This document shows, one piece after another, positions 7,905-15,206 of a stretch of 15,256 nucleotides of DNA. Both the position numbers and the translations under genes were made by a program. Every line of letters begins with the position of its first letter. The first letter of the stretch is position 1. Below the pieces are notes generated by a model that made no database searches, had not been told where the DNA came from, and was given only the letters and a program-made list of their open reading frames with translations. This DNA comes from an uncultured Atopobium sp. (GTDB lineage Bacteria > Actinomycetota > Coriobacteriia > Coriobacteriales > Atopobiaceae), in NCBI GenBank assembly GCA_900555335.1, contig USKU01000019.1, positions 1 through 15,256 of the forward strand, read 5' to 3'.

Positions 7905-7918
7905 CATACAAATGTATG
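7905..7918. repeat. Short perfect inverted repeat in the dcd leader
   Basis: CATACA-AA-TGTATG has two six-base arms around a two-base centre. It lies about 20 bases upstream of the dcd start, between that start and the upstream terminator. The size and place suit an operator half-site pair, but it is short and a chance occurrence is possible. No second copy was seen in the window. Confidence 0.4.
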
Positions 7919-7931
7919 GTCAGAAAAACTA

Positions 7932-7937
7932 ATTATC
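7932..7937 (-). promoter_or_regulatory. Possible -10 element of the dcd-lgt-ECF operon
   Basis: GATAAT on the minus strand is one base from the consensus -10 and lies between the terminator hairpin and dcd, where a promoter is expected. No convincing -35 is visible at 16-18 bases upstream, so the assignment rests mainly on position. Confidence 0.25.
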
Positions 7938-7941
7938 CGTT

Positions 7942-7990
7942 TATATAAAATATCACGCCCTACGCAATAATGTGCGGGGCGTGATATATA
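7942..7990 (-). terminator. Hairpin terminator downstream of the NifU-like gene
   Basis: An 11-bp stem (7950-7960 with 7977-7987, arm ATATCACGCCC) is extended by an inner CGCA/TGCG stem and a six-base loop. On the minus strand it is followed by TTTTATATAA. It lies about 130 bases past the NifU-like stop codon and just before dcd, so it most likely ends the rfbC-U32-nifU transcript. On the plus strand no gene reads into it. Confidence 0.75.
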
Positions 7991-8036
7991 AATTTTGTAA
8001 TTACGCAGGTCAATTATGGTTCACCACAACTTCTCT

Positions 8037-8057
8037 GCATAAAAAACACGTTTATGC
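8037..8057. repeat. AT-rich 7-bp inverted repeat in the tail after the NifU-like gene
   Basis: GCATAAA (8037-8043) pairs with TTTATGC (8051-8057) across a seven-base loop. The minus-strand loop side carries a run of T. It lies in the otherwise empty stretch 7991-8114, where no coding, tRNA or riboswitch-like structure was seen. It may be a weak secondary terminator or an RNA-stability element. Confidence 0.3.
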
Positions 8058-8114
8058 GCATGAAGCTCACAACCGATAAGCGCCAAACGTTCACTTTTGA
8101 CGCCGAGCGATAAC

Positions 8115-8351
8115 TTACAGCATTGCAGGCTGAACGCGCTTTACACCAGGAACGTGCTCAATCAGGATGCGCTCAATACCCTCAGACATGTCGTATGCAG
8201 ACATTGGGCAGCCGGCGCAAGAACCAGTCATCTCAAGCGTAACGGTGCCGTCATCGCTTACATCAATAAGCTCAACGTCGCCGCCATCGGTCTGAAGGCT
8301 CTGACGGATAACATCAAGGGTTGCATTCAAAAGGTCACGATTAATGGCCAT
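8115..8351 (-). CDS. NifU C-terminal-domain Fe-S scaffold/carrier protein
   Basis: A 78-residue stand-alone NifU C-terminal-type protein (NfuA-like core without the A-type domain). It would hold a transient Fe-S cluster between subunits and pass it to target proteins in the cytoplasm. The CxxC pair is GSCAGCPMS (about 43-51), within the typical context TLEMTGSCAGCP; the N-terminal DVIRQSLQTDGGDVELIDV is also typical. The ATG at 8349-8351 has AGGAG five bases upstream. It follows the U32 gene by 89 bases on the same strand. Since U32 proteins carry conserved cysteines and some depend on Fe-S supply, the pairing may be functional, but small NifU genes also occur in unrelated contexts. Confidence 0.9.
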   Translation of the reverse strand: MAINRDLLNATLDVIRQSLQTDGGDVELIDVSDDGTVTLEMTGSCAGCPMSAYDMSEGIERILIEHVPGVKRVQPAML

Positions 8352-8440
8352 GTTTGCTCCTATTCAAACTCTTCAAGCGCGGATGCGCCCATAATTTACA
8401 ACATGAGTATCCTACCCAAAATTCCAAACTTATTTCTGCA

Positions 8441-11071
8441 CTATCCAATTGGCGAGAAAAGATGTCCAACTGAAGCATCTTTAAGACGTGCAGGCAATGA
8501 TGCACCCGACACTGTCGCCGCAATCGCTGCAGCTACGCGAGAGGTAGCCTCTCTTGTCTGCTCCGTGCTCAGAAGCGTTGCGTCCACCATAAAACGCTTC
8601 ACACCAGCAGAAAGCATCTCAGCCATCTCTGGCACGCCGTCAAAGAGCTTGGGGCTCCAAATCTTGGAGCGACCATGTCTGTCAGTCCTTACGGGCATGT
8701 AATCGTTATCAATACCTCTAAGAGTATGCTCCTCAAGGCGCAGCTTACAGGCATCGCAATCGTGGATACACTTGCCCGTAGACATCAAAATACAATGCTC
8801 AGTGGTCATGGTACGAATACGGCCGCTGACCATATAACCCACAGGAATCGAGGCGTTTCTCGCCATATGACAGATCTCTTGGAGAGTAAGCTCGGAGTTG
8901 AGCCAGACGCCTTCTGCGCCCATGTCGGCAAGCGCCTGCAAAGCGTAGTCGTTGTGGACTGGAATGCACTCGCGCACCTCAGGGATGGCTCCGCGCTCAA
9001 CGGCCAGCGCCAGCTCGGAGATGTTTCCCACGGCAATCGGCTTACCTGCAGCAACGTAGGGATCCAAGCGATTATAGTCAATCTCGCGACATACCTCATC
9101 AAGCCATGGGGTCACCTTGGCGAGAAGATCCTCTGGCCACGAAGTCTCTGCGAGCGCATCGGTAGTTGCATACAGACGATTTGCTCCCGCCTTGAGCGCA
9201 ACACGTGCCTGCTCGGGAGTCTCAACTAGAACACAGACCTCTGCCTGCGATGCATTTGTTTTTGCAGTCGCCTCATCAAAGGCAAAAAGCTTCTCTTTGT
9301 CTTGGGCTTCTCGCTCCTTTTGATAGGCAAGACGGGAAAGCGGAGCAATCTTCTGCTCGCGGTTCTGGTACTCCTTAAGAAGTGCGACCTCAAGCTGCTC
9401 ACATGCCGCAGCGCGGACCTTGTGGACAGCACTAAAGCTCATGCCGCACGTATCGTCCATCTGGACGTCAAAGCTTACGGCCTCAAACGGTGAGGTTCCC
9501 ATACGGCCAACGTGCTCAATGAGCTCGTCAGAGGTTACCGCCTTAGTGCGGGCCTCCTCCACCACAAAGCCCTCAGCAGACGCACGTGCAACGCCATCTG
9601 CGGTAGAGAGCGTCACCGTAAAGGGCTGGCCAATGCGGGCAATAATAGCCACGTCAACGGCACGTTTGCGAGGATACTCCAGTGAAGAAATCTGCTCAGC
9701 AGCTACGCGCGCAGCTTCAGAGCGAATGATGCGCACCGTAGATCCGGTCTGCATAACGCGAGAAGTGCGAACGGTAACTGTCTGACCAGGCTCAACATCA
9801 ATAGGACAAAGAGCGGTCAGGAACTTGTCAGGCTCATCGAGCGGCCTAATCTCAAGCAAGTCATTCTTGCCAATAGGCGCGTGTGCAATAAGATCAACAT
9901 CTGCCTGCTTGTAGCGGCGCAGCTTAACACGGCCACCATTCAGACCACTCTTGCGCTCAAGAGCATCCTCAAGTGGACGTCCGCCGGTTACCTCACCAAC
10001 AATCTCACCGCGGTTGTTGGAGCGCTCGTAGCTCATCATCTCGTTACCAGCGGTGCCATGCAGGTACGCGTTGGTCAGGCCGCGGTTAAATGAGCGCTTG
10101 AGCAAGCGGTGGCGGCGCGCCACATCGGCTTGGTTGTCCACGCCCTTCTCGGCAGCATCAATTGCCTGACGATACGAAGACACCACCGAGTACACGTACT
10201 CAGGCGCCTTCATGCGGCCTTCAATCTTAAGCGAGCCAACGCCCGCCTCAATCATATCGGGCACGTCATCAATAGTGCAGTAATCCTTAGGGCAGAGCAG
10301 TCTATCAATGCCACCCATCGAGACAACTTCATGCTTAGAGTTGAGCAGCTCATAGGGCAGACGGCACGGCTGCGCGCAAGCTCCGCGGTTAGCAGAGCGA
10401 TCTCCTCGCATAGATGACATGTGGCAGATGCCCGAATAGCAAAAGCACAGGGCACCGTGACCAAAACATTCCAGCTCAACACCAAGCTTAGAAATGGTAG
10501 AAATTTCTTCTTTCGTAAGCTCTCTGGACAAGGTAACGCGGCCCACGCCAAGCTTTTTACAAGCAGCAACACCGCGCGTATCGTGGATGTTTGCCTGCGT
10601 TGATACGTGGCATTCAATCTCTGGCCAGGTCTTTCTTACCTGAGCCATAAGGCCCCAGTCCTGGATGATAAAAGCATCTGCACCAAGAATCCACGCGCGA
10701 CGAATCAAGCGCAAAACACGCTGCATTTCGTCCCACTTAACAACAACGTTCACGGTGACGTATACGCGAGCGCCAGCTAGATGAGCCTGTCTGCACGCAC
10801 GCGCAAACGACTCGTCGTCAAAGTTGTCCGCACCACGGCGGGCATTGAAGTTGTTGCCCAAGCCGCAGTAAATAGCGTCAGCACCACCAGCAAGAGCTGC
10901 GGTAAATGGCGCCGGACCTCCCGCTGGGGCGAGAAGTTCCATCTGGGTTGCACGAGGAAGTGGCTGAGTTGGGAGCTCTTTATCAGAAGCTTCCTCTGTC
11001 CACTCTGGCTCGTTCATGCGATTTAGCTCGTGAGCTGTGGATTCTCGCTCACGACGATTACGTTCGTTCAT
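8441..11071 (-). CDS. U32-family protein (RlhA/TrhP-like RNA hydroxylation family; annotated as peptidase/collagenase U32)
   Basis: An 876-residue cytoplasmic protein. Residues 1-43 are a charged, probably disordered extension; the U32 domain begins at MELLAPAG (44-51). The family signature is ECFGHGALCFCYSGICHMSS (201-220), followed by RGACAQPCR (229-237), giving Cys209, 211, 216, 232 and 236. A DUF3656/collagenase-like middle region spans roughly 380-600. A second, diverged module at about 610-835 carries its own cluster, Cys760, 768, 772 and 775 (C-x7-C-x3-C-x2-C). In E. coli the relatives RlhA and TrhP (YegQ) hydroxylate cytidine in 23S rRNA and uridine in tRNA wobble positions; the old 'peptidase' label is doubtful. 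This protein is longer than either. Which RNA it acts on cannot be told here. The ATG at 11069-11071 has only a weak AGG upstream. It lies 26 bases after rfbC. Confidence 0.88.
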   Translation of the reverse strand: MNERNRRERESTAHELNRMNEPEWTEEASDKELPTQPLPRATQMELLAPAGGPAPFTAALAGGADAIYCGLGNNFNARRGADNFDDESFARACRQAHLAGARVYVTVNVVVKWDEMQRVLRLIRRAWILGADAFIIQDWGLMAQVRKTWPEIECHVSTQANIHDTRGVAACKKLGVGRVTLSRELTKEEISTISKLGVELECFGHGALCFCYSGICHMSSMRGDRSANRGACAQPCRLPYELLNSKHEVVSMGGIDRLLCPKDYCTIDDVPDMIEAGVGSLKIEGRMKAPEYVYSVVSSYRQAIDAAEKGVDNQADVARRHRLLKRSFNRGLTNAYLHGTAGNEMMSYERSNNRGEIVGEVTGGRPLEDALERKSGLNGGRVKLRRYKQADVDLIAHAPIGKNDLLEIRPLDEPDKFLTALCPIDVEPGQTVTVRTSRVMQTGSTVRIIRSEAARVAAEQISSLEYPRKRAVDVAIIARIGQPFTVTLSTADGVARASAEGFVVEEARTKAVTSDELIEHVGRMGTSPFEAVSFDVQMDDTCGMSFSAVHKVRAAACEQLEVALLKEYQNREQKIAPLSRLAYQKEREAQDKEKLFAFDEATAKTNASQAEVCVLVETPEQARVALKAGANRLYATTDALAETSWPEDLLAKVTPWLDEVCREIDYNRLDPYVAAGKPIAVGNISELALAVERGAIPEVRECIPVHNDYALQALADMGAEGVWLNSELTLQEICHMARNASIPVGYMVSGRIRTMTTEHCILMSTGKCIHDCDACKLRLEEHTLRGIDNDYMPVRTDRHGRSKIWSPKLFDGVPEMAEMLSAGVKRFMVDATLLSTEQTREATSRVAAAIAATVSGASLPARLKDASVGHLFSPIG

Positions 11072-11097
11072 AGTACCTAACTTGCCTTCAGCGCTTG

Positions 11098-11703
11098 TTA
11101 CTTCTTAAGTGAAGAAAGTGCTGGATGAATCTTATCTTTGTCGGAAAGAATGACCTTTGCTGGATCTAAGGTCTTCTCGCCAAGAAATGCTGGCCACTCA
11201 ACGCCAAGCTCTGGATCGTTCCACATGATGCCACCCTCATCACCTGGGTGATAGATGTCGTCACACTTATAGCAGAACTCCGCAGTCTCAGAGAGGACCA
11301 AAAAGCCGTGGGCAAAGTCGCGAGGAACAAAGAACTGCCTGCGGTTCTCAGCGGACAGGACAACGCCTTCCCACTGACCCCAAGTTGGACTTCCCTCTCG
11401 CAGGTCAACAGCAACGTCAAAGACAGTGCCAGAGATTACGCGCACAAGCTTTGCCTGTGGATGCTCAATCTGGAAGTGAAGGCCGCGAAGCACGCCCTGA
11501 ACGGAATAGGACTGGTTGTCCTGTACAAACGAAGCATCAATGCCGCCGGCAACAAAGTTTTCTTCACGATAAGTCTCCATAAAGCCACCACGCGCATCAC
11601 CGTACAGCTTTACGTCCACAACCTTTACACCTTCAATCGAGGTGTCATAAAACGTAAAATTGCCCGACTGAATAGGGTTTTTAAGCTCTTTTGGAAACTC
11701 CAT
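11098..11703 (-). CDS. rfbC: dTDP-4-dehydrorhamnose 3,5-epimerase
   Basis: A 201-residue cupin-fold enzyme (RmlC) that epimerises dTDP-4-keto-6-deoxyglucose at C3 and C5 on the way to dTDP-L-rhamnose. Visible hallmarks are DARGGFMETYRE (36-47), the catalytic His in LRGLHFQ (His76), FVPRDFAHGFLVLSE (125-139) and the YKCDDIYHPGDEGGIMWND stretch (145-163) with the catalytic Tyr. Length is slightly above the usual ~185 residues, with a variable N-terminal lead. The ATG at 11701-11703 is preferred because AAGGTG lies six bases upstream; an in-frame GTG at 11712 overlaps that site. It faces away from the glycosyltransferase at 11820 across a shared intergenic region. The other rhamnose genes (rfbA, B, D) are not in the window. 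Confidence 0.95.
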   Translation of the reverse strand: MEFPKELKNPIQSGNFTFYDTSIEGVKVVDVKLYGDARGGFMETYREENFVAGGIDASFVQDNQSYSVQGVLRGLHFQIEHPQAKLVRVISGTVFDVAVDLREGSPTWGQWEGVVLSAENRRQFFVPRDFAHGFLVLSETAEFCYKCDDIYHPGDEGGIMWNDPELGVEWPAFLGEKTLDPAKVILSDKDKIHPALSSLKK

Positions 11704-11709
11704 AGCGTT

Positions 11710-11715
11710 CACCTT
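11710..11715 (-). promoter_or_regulatory. Ribosome binding site deciding the rfbC start
   Basis: AAGGTG on the minus strand lies six bases before the ATG at 11703. The GTG at 11712 uses bases of this same site, so it is unlikely to be the start. Confidence 0.7.
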
Positions 11716-11808
11716 TCGATTTCTTTAGGTAATCTACTATATACGAGTCAAGATTAATAAGGCTTTTGAGCTATGATATTCATGCAGTTAACGTGTAATT
11801 TGCAATTC
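11716..11808. promoter_or_regulatory. Divergent promoter region between rfbC and the glycosyltransferase
   Basis: This AT-rich gap must hold promoters for both directions. The best -10-like hexamers are TATAGT on the minus strand (11736-11741), towards rfbC, and TATGAT on the plus strand (11772-11777), towards the glycosyltransferase. Neither has a good -35 at normal spacing, so exact sites are uncertain. No clear operator was seen. Confidence 0.35.
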
Positions 11809-11814
11809 AAAGGA
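11809..11814 (+). promoter_or_regulatory. Ribosome binding site deciding the glycosyltransferase start
   Basis: AAAGGA lies five bases before the GTG at 11820. The in-frame ATG at 11814 begins on the last base of this site and so has no usable spacing. Confidence 0.65.
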
Positions 11815-11819
11815 TGCTT

Positions 11820-12500
11820 GTGAGAATTCTTGCAGTCGTTCCCGCTTACAACGAAGAAGCCTGCATTGCTTCAACTATTACAGAGTTGTGCCAGGTAGCC
11901 CCTCAAGTTGATTACATCATAATCAACGACGGCTCCGCTGACCGCACACTGGATATCTGTAAAGAGCGTGGATTTAACTACCTTAATTTACCTGTTAATG
12001 GTGGTCTTTCTGCTGGCTTTAGGGCCGGTATGCGCTATGCAAAAGAGCATGGCTACGATGCAGTGGTGCAGTTTGACTCCGATGGCCAGCACAGGCCTGA
12101 GTACATTGCTCCTATGGCCCAGGCAATGGTAAACGAGGGAGCAAACATTGTTATTGCTTCCCGTTTTGTCACCAAGCCGCGCGGAAATTCTCCCCGAGAG
12201 ATTGGCTCCAAGCTTATTTCTTGGCTTATCAAAACAAGCACTGGTCAGACTATCACTGACCCCACGTCAGGCATGCGTATGTACGACCGCGGCCTTATTG
12301 AGACGTATGCGCGCTCCTTTGATTTCTCCCCCGAGCCAGACACTATTTCGTTGCTGATGCGCCGCGGTGCAAAGGTTGTCGAGATTGAAACTGAAATGCG
12401 TGAGCGTCAAGGCGGCGAGTCCTACTTGAGCTTCTACAACTCAATTATGTACATGGCTCGCACGTGCCTCTCGCTTTTGCTTTTCCAGTGGTTTAGATAA
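11820..12500 (+). CDS. Family 2 glycosyltransferase (dolichol-phosphate-mannose-synthase-like)
   Basis: A 226-residue GT-A-fold enzyme. Key motifs are VVPAYNEE (6-13), INDGSADRT (35-43), the NGGLSAGFRAGMRYA stretch (60-74) and the metal-binding DSDGQH (86-91), followed by TDPTSGMRMYDR (146-157). The C-terminus has RQGGESYLSFYNSIMYM and a hydrophobic end, suggesting membrane association. Such enzymes transfer a sugar from a nucleotide donor to a lipid carrier or growing glycan at the inner membrane face. The following gene encodes a DUF2304 membrane protein only nine bases later, a frequent pairing with this GT2 subgroup. The GTG start (11820) is chosen on ribosome-site spacing; the ATG at 11814 adds two residues. 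Sugar and acceptor are unknown. Confidence 0.93.
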   Translation: MRILAVVPAYNEEACIASTITELCQVAPQVDYIIINDGSADRTLDICKERGFNYLNLPVNGGLSAGFRAGMRYAKEHGYDAVVQFDSDGQHRPEYIAPMAQAMVNEGANIVIASRFVTKPRGNSPREIGSKLISWLIKTSTGQTITDPTSGMRMYDRGLIETYARSFDFSPEPDTISLLMRRGAKVVEIETEMRERQGGESYLSFYNSIMYMARTCLSLLLFQWFR

Positions 12501-12509
12501 GGTGGCACC

Positions 12510-12896
12510 ATGACTTTAGTTCTGAGAATTCTGCTGCTTATTGGCGCCCTTTTTGCCATGGGCATTGTCATCAATAGCGTCCGCAAATCAAAGATTCGCA
12601 TCTCCGACTCTGTCTATTGGGTTGTTTCTGCAGGAATCCTTGTTTTGTTTGCGCTCATCCCTCAGCTTGCCTATTTCTTCTCGGGCCTGTTTGGCTTTAT
12701 GAGCCCTGCAAACTTTGTCCTAATGCTGGTTATTGTGATGATCCTCATCAGGCTCTTTCATCAGTCCTGTGCAATCTCCAAGCTCACCTATAAGGTTGAG
12801 CAGCTTTCAGCTGAGCTTGCTCTACGCGACAAAGATGCACGTGACGAGAAGAACCTTGATTTTGTAACTGATCTTAACCAGCGTACGCGCGTATAA
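12510..12896 (+). CDS. DUF2304 membrane protein
   Basis: A 128-residue small membrane protein recognised as DUF2304 family by size, topology and position. Three hydrophobic segments lie at about 3-21, 35-60 and 66-83. The C-terminal tail (about 88-128) is charged and helical-looking (KLTYKVEQLSAELALRDKDA) and could form a coiled coil. AGGTGG lies four bases before the ATG. It follows the GT2 gene by nine bases and the two are probably cotranscribed, ending at the hairpin at 12943. Members commonly sit beside GT2 enzymes of cell-envelope polymer pathways; the biochemical role is unknown, perhaps as a membrane partner of the transferase. Confidence 0.85.
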   Translation: MTLVLRILLLIGALFAMGIVINSVRKSKIRISDSVYWVVSAGILVLFALIPQLAYFFSGLFGFMSPANFVLMLVIVMILIRLFHQSCAISKLTYKVEQLSAELALRDKDARDEKNLDFVTDLNQRTRV

Positions 12897-12942
12897 ACGA
12901 CAAGCTAGTCATTTGACGGCACGCTCACACAGGCAAGACAAT

Positions 12943-12973
12943 AAAAAAGTCCGCTTACGCAGCAGACTTTTTC
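12943..12973. terminator. Bidirectional terminator between the DUF2304 gene and the flippase
   Basis: An 8-bp stem AAAAAGTC (12944-12951) / GACTTTTT (12965-12972) continues past one mismatch with two G-C pairs and closes on a seven-base loop. T runs follow on both strands: TTTTTCTTTT on plus and TTTTTTATTG on minus. It separates convergent transcripts. The flippase TAA (12955-12957) falls in the loop, so the terminator overlaps the end of that coding sequence. Confidence 0.8.
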
Positions 12974-14205
12974 TTTTGCTCTTTGAATCCAAAGAAACAG
13001 AAGACGCCAAATACAAGAGCAAGTATTGCAAGCGAGGCATCATAAAGCACACATGCTCCCATAATGCCAAAGTTGCCCACAAACCATCCTCCGGTAAGTG
13101 CAGCAAAGCCTGCACCTGCAGCGTAGCTTACAAAGACGGCGACCTGCTTACGCATGGTTACTACGGCATAGTACAAAATAACAGTAAGAGCATTAAGCAA
13201 GCCACCAAAGAGCAGCAGCAAAAGTTCTAGCTTATATGGCTCAAAATCAAGACCATACAAAAGTCCAAGGACCGGAGCTCCCAATGGCCACGCCAGGGCC
13301 ATTGAAACAACAGTAGCCAGGGCAACTACGGCAAACCCTTTAAGAATCAGACCTACAAACTGCTTGTCTTGCTGATTATTCCAATATTCGGCCATCTGAG
13401 TGAGCAGTGGCTTAAAGACAAAGTTACTTAAAAGATTGATAACCATGGCTGGCATGGCCAATGCCGTAAAGAACGTAAGAAGCGCCTGATCGCTCAAAGC
13501 ACCCAGTGCATAGCGAGGAGCACCAACAACGTACGTTAGCAAAAATGAACCAGCAAATAATGGAGCGGTGGTAACCAACAGCTTTGTAATTTGCTTAACG
13601 TCAAAGGTAGGCTTAAGCGTTGCCATCTTCTTAGTAGGAGGAATAACAAGCGCAATCATAACTACCAGCGATGCAACAAAAGAAAGAGCTGCGCCAACAA
13701 GCAAGTTCTTTGTAAGAAGCACGCCTACTGCAAAGCCAACAACGGTTGCAAGAACACGATAAAAGAATGCTCTACCAGCAATATCTAAGCGACCATGTTG
13801 TTGGAACATGCCATGGAAAACATCTTCTACAACGTCAAATAAACGAAGCGATGCAATAAGGGCATACAGCACTCCCTCGTAGCTCAATCCCTGGGACTGC
13901 AGGGTAAAGATGATGATTCCCGCAACCATCAAACCAGTTGTGATGATTCGTGCCGCAAGATACACACCAAACGAGAACACTTCTTCTGTATCGGTAACCT
14001 GATACGTCCTAATTTCAAAGTGACCAATAACCATAAGCTGCTGAGCCACAGCATACGCAAGCGAGAAAACACCACCGGCAGCAGCTCCCATGGTACGTGT
14101 GACCACCATCAACATAAGCACTGTTGAGGCAGCGTTCATTAAAGAACCAAGCGTATTCCAAAAGTAGTTTTTCTTAAGCTGTTCCGCAGAAGTATCAATA
14201 GTCAT
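12955..14205 (-). CDS. Polysaccharide/lipid-linked oligosaccharide flippase (Wzx-like, MOP superfamily)
   Basis: A 416-residue integral membrane protein with about 12 hydrophobic segments, the normal size and layout for a Wzx/RfbX-type exporter of the MOP (MATE/PST) superfamily. The N-terminus (KKNYFWNTLGSLMNAASTVL) is typical of the family, and the C-terminus ends in a lysine-rich cytoplasmic tail. These proteins flip undecaprenyl-linked glycans across the cytoplasmic membrane. The ATG at 14203-14205 lies two bases after the licD stop, with only a weak purine-rich site upstream, so translation is likely coupled to licD. Together with the neighbouring transferases it points to a secreted or wall-bound glycopolymer. 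The substrate cannot be read from the sequence. Confidence 0.88.
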   Translation of the reverse strand: MTIDTSAEQLKKNYFWNTLGSLMNAASTVLMLMVVTRTMGAAAGGVFSLAYAVAQQLMVIGHFEIRTYQVTDTEEVFSFGVYLAARIITTGLMVAGIIIFTLQSQGLSYEGVLYALIASLRLFDVVEDVFHGMFQQHGRLDIAGRAFFYRVLATVVGFAVGVLLTKNLLVGAALSFVASLVVMIALVIPPTKKMATLKPTFDVKQITKLLVTTAPLFAGSFLLTYVVGAPRYALGALSDQALLTFFTALAMPAMVINLLSNFVFKPLLTQMAEYWNNQQDKQFVGLILKGFAVVALATVVSMALAWPLGAPVLGLLYGLDFEPYKLELLLLLFGGLLNALTVILYYAVVTMRKQVAVFVSYAAGAGFAALTGGWFVGNFGIMGACVLYDASLAILALVFGVFCFFGFKEQKKKSAA

Positions 14206-14207
14206 AG

Positions 14208-15143
14208 TTAGCTTTTCTGACCAAAGTCTTCAAATGCCTGACGGCTTCCTTTGGTAACGTCTACCTCTTTCCACTTACCAAAATCAAGCGCACCAGGATG
14301 ATGGTTTTTACGATCCTTCTCTGGAGGAAGCTGCATGTAATCCCCGTATCCCCTGGTTAAAAGCTTGTCATATTCCTTTGGAAGCGTAGTAGTAATGTCC
14401 TCAAAAGGAACGCGAACCATTGGAAATACATCCTCTTTATCCATAGACCAGTTCTCTGGATCAGGTTCAACAAAGCTTGCGTAATGAGTGGTTTTCTCGC
14501 CCTCTGCAGCACGTGCTGCCTGATCCCATTTACATTGAATGTACGCAGATGAAACCCTAAAAAGCTTCAAAGCGTGATGAATGACAAAACATCCCGCAAG
14601 AGCAACTTTTTTCTTCCAGCCAACTAAAGGCACACGAGGTGTTGGAGTAACCAGCAGGAAGTTCAAGCGTCCCCAGAACCATGTTTGACGCTTAATCTTA
14701 GCCAGCTTCTTTGGATCCGCCGGAATTTTATCAAAGGGGAAAATTCCAATTGAGATAGCGTACGTAAAAGGGCAGGTCATAAACTCATCAGGAACACACA
14801 CTGTTCCCTTTAAAGAAAGGTTTGTATTTACTGCAGGAAAGTAATTGTTCGTCCTGCCGTTTTGAATGCAAAAATCTGGTCGAAGAAGCGCAGGTGCTTT
14901 CTCCAAAAAAATCTCATAATCCTCGCGGAACATCGAGATATCTACGTCATCATCCCAAGGAATAAAGCCTTTGTGTCTCACAGCGCCAATGGCTGTTCCA
15001 CCGTACGCCTGGTACGAAATGCCAAGCTCCGTGCAGACGCGGTCAAGCTCATCCATCAAAAGCGTAGAAAGAATCTGGATCTTTCTTAGCTCATCGGGGT
15101 TCTCGTATGTCTTATATCCGTCAGACTCCACAAAGGCTCCCAT
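14208..15143 (-). CDS. licD: LicD-family phosphotransferase
   Basis: A 311-residue cytoplasmic or membrane-associated protein of the LicD family, which attaches phosphocholine or another phospho-alcohol (for example phosphoribitol) to cell-surface glycans from a CDP-activated donor. The nucleotidyltransferase-like core is clear: YGGTAIGAVRHKGFIPW (47-63) followed by DDDVDIS (64-70), with acidic residues for metal binding. Later segments include IGIFPFDKIP and a C-terminal RGYGDYMQLPPEKDR typical of the family. Length is in the normal range. The ATG at 15141-15143 has a weak GGA about ten bases upstream. The flippase starts two bases after its stop. No choline uptake or CDP-choline genes are visible, so the transferred group is unknown. 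Confidence 0.9.
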   Translation of the reverse strand: MGAFVESDGYKTYENPDELRKIQILSTLLMDELDRVCTELGISYQAYGGTAIGAVRHKGFIPWDDDVDISMFREDYEIFLEKAPALLRPDFCIQNGRTNNYFPAVNTNLSLKGTVCVPDEFMTCPFTYAISIGIFPFDKIPADPKKLAKIKRQTWFWGRLNFLLVTPTPRVPLVGWKKKVALAGCFVIHHALKLFRVSSAYIQCKWDQAARAAEGEKTTHYASFVEPDPENWSMDKEDVFPMVRVPFEDITTTLPKEYDKLLTRGYGDYMQLPPEKDRKNHHPGALDFGKWKEVDVTKGSRQAFEDFGQKS

Positions 15144-15206
15144 TCGCCATCGTCCGATAACATTCTTATAATACTAGACATCGGAGCTAATCGATTGGAT
15201 GTAGCA
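15144..15206 (+). promoter_or_regulatory. Divergent promoter region with a consensus -10 for the right-edge gene
   Basis: TATAAT at 15167-15172 is a perfect -10 on the plus strand. TCGCCA at 15144-15149, 17 bases upstream, matches four of six -35 positions. This would start transcription near 15179, about 28 bases before the ATG at 15207. On the minus strand, TATTAT-like sequence overlaps the same site and could serve licD, but lacks a good -35. Confidence 0.5.

Noticed and set aside
7885..7950. Cobalamin riboswitch upstream of the operon
   Set aside because: Only about 65 bases separate the terminator from dcd, which is too short for that class, and no matching conserved motif is visible.
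8376..8392. GCGC-GGAT-GCGC hairpin between the U32 and NifU-like genes as a terminator
   Set aside because: The stem is only four base pairs and no T run follows on the minus strand. The two genes are more likely cotranscribed.
8097..8702. Plus-strand open frame spanning the NifU-like gene and the end of the U32 gene
   Set aside because: It runs antisense to two well-supported genes and across their gap, with no domain and no ribosome site.
8441..11071. Collagenase or secreted protease role for the U32 protein
   Set aside because: There is no signal peptide, and the motifs fit the RNA-hydroxylation branch. The protease label in this family rests on older work.
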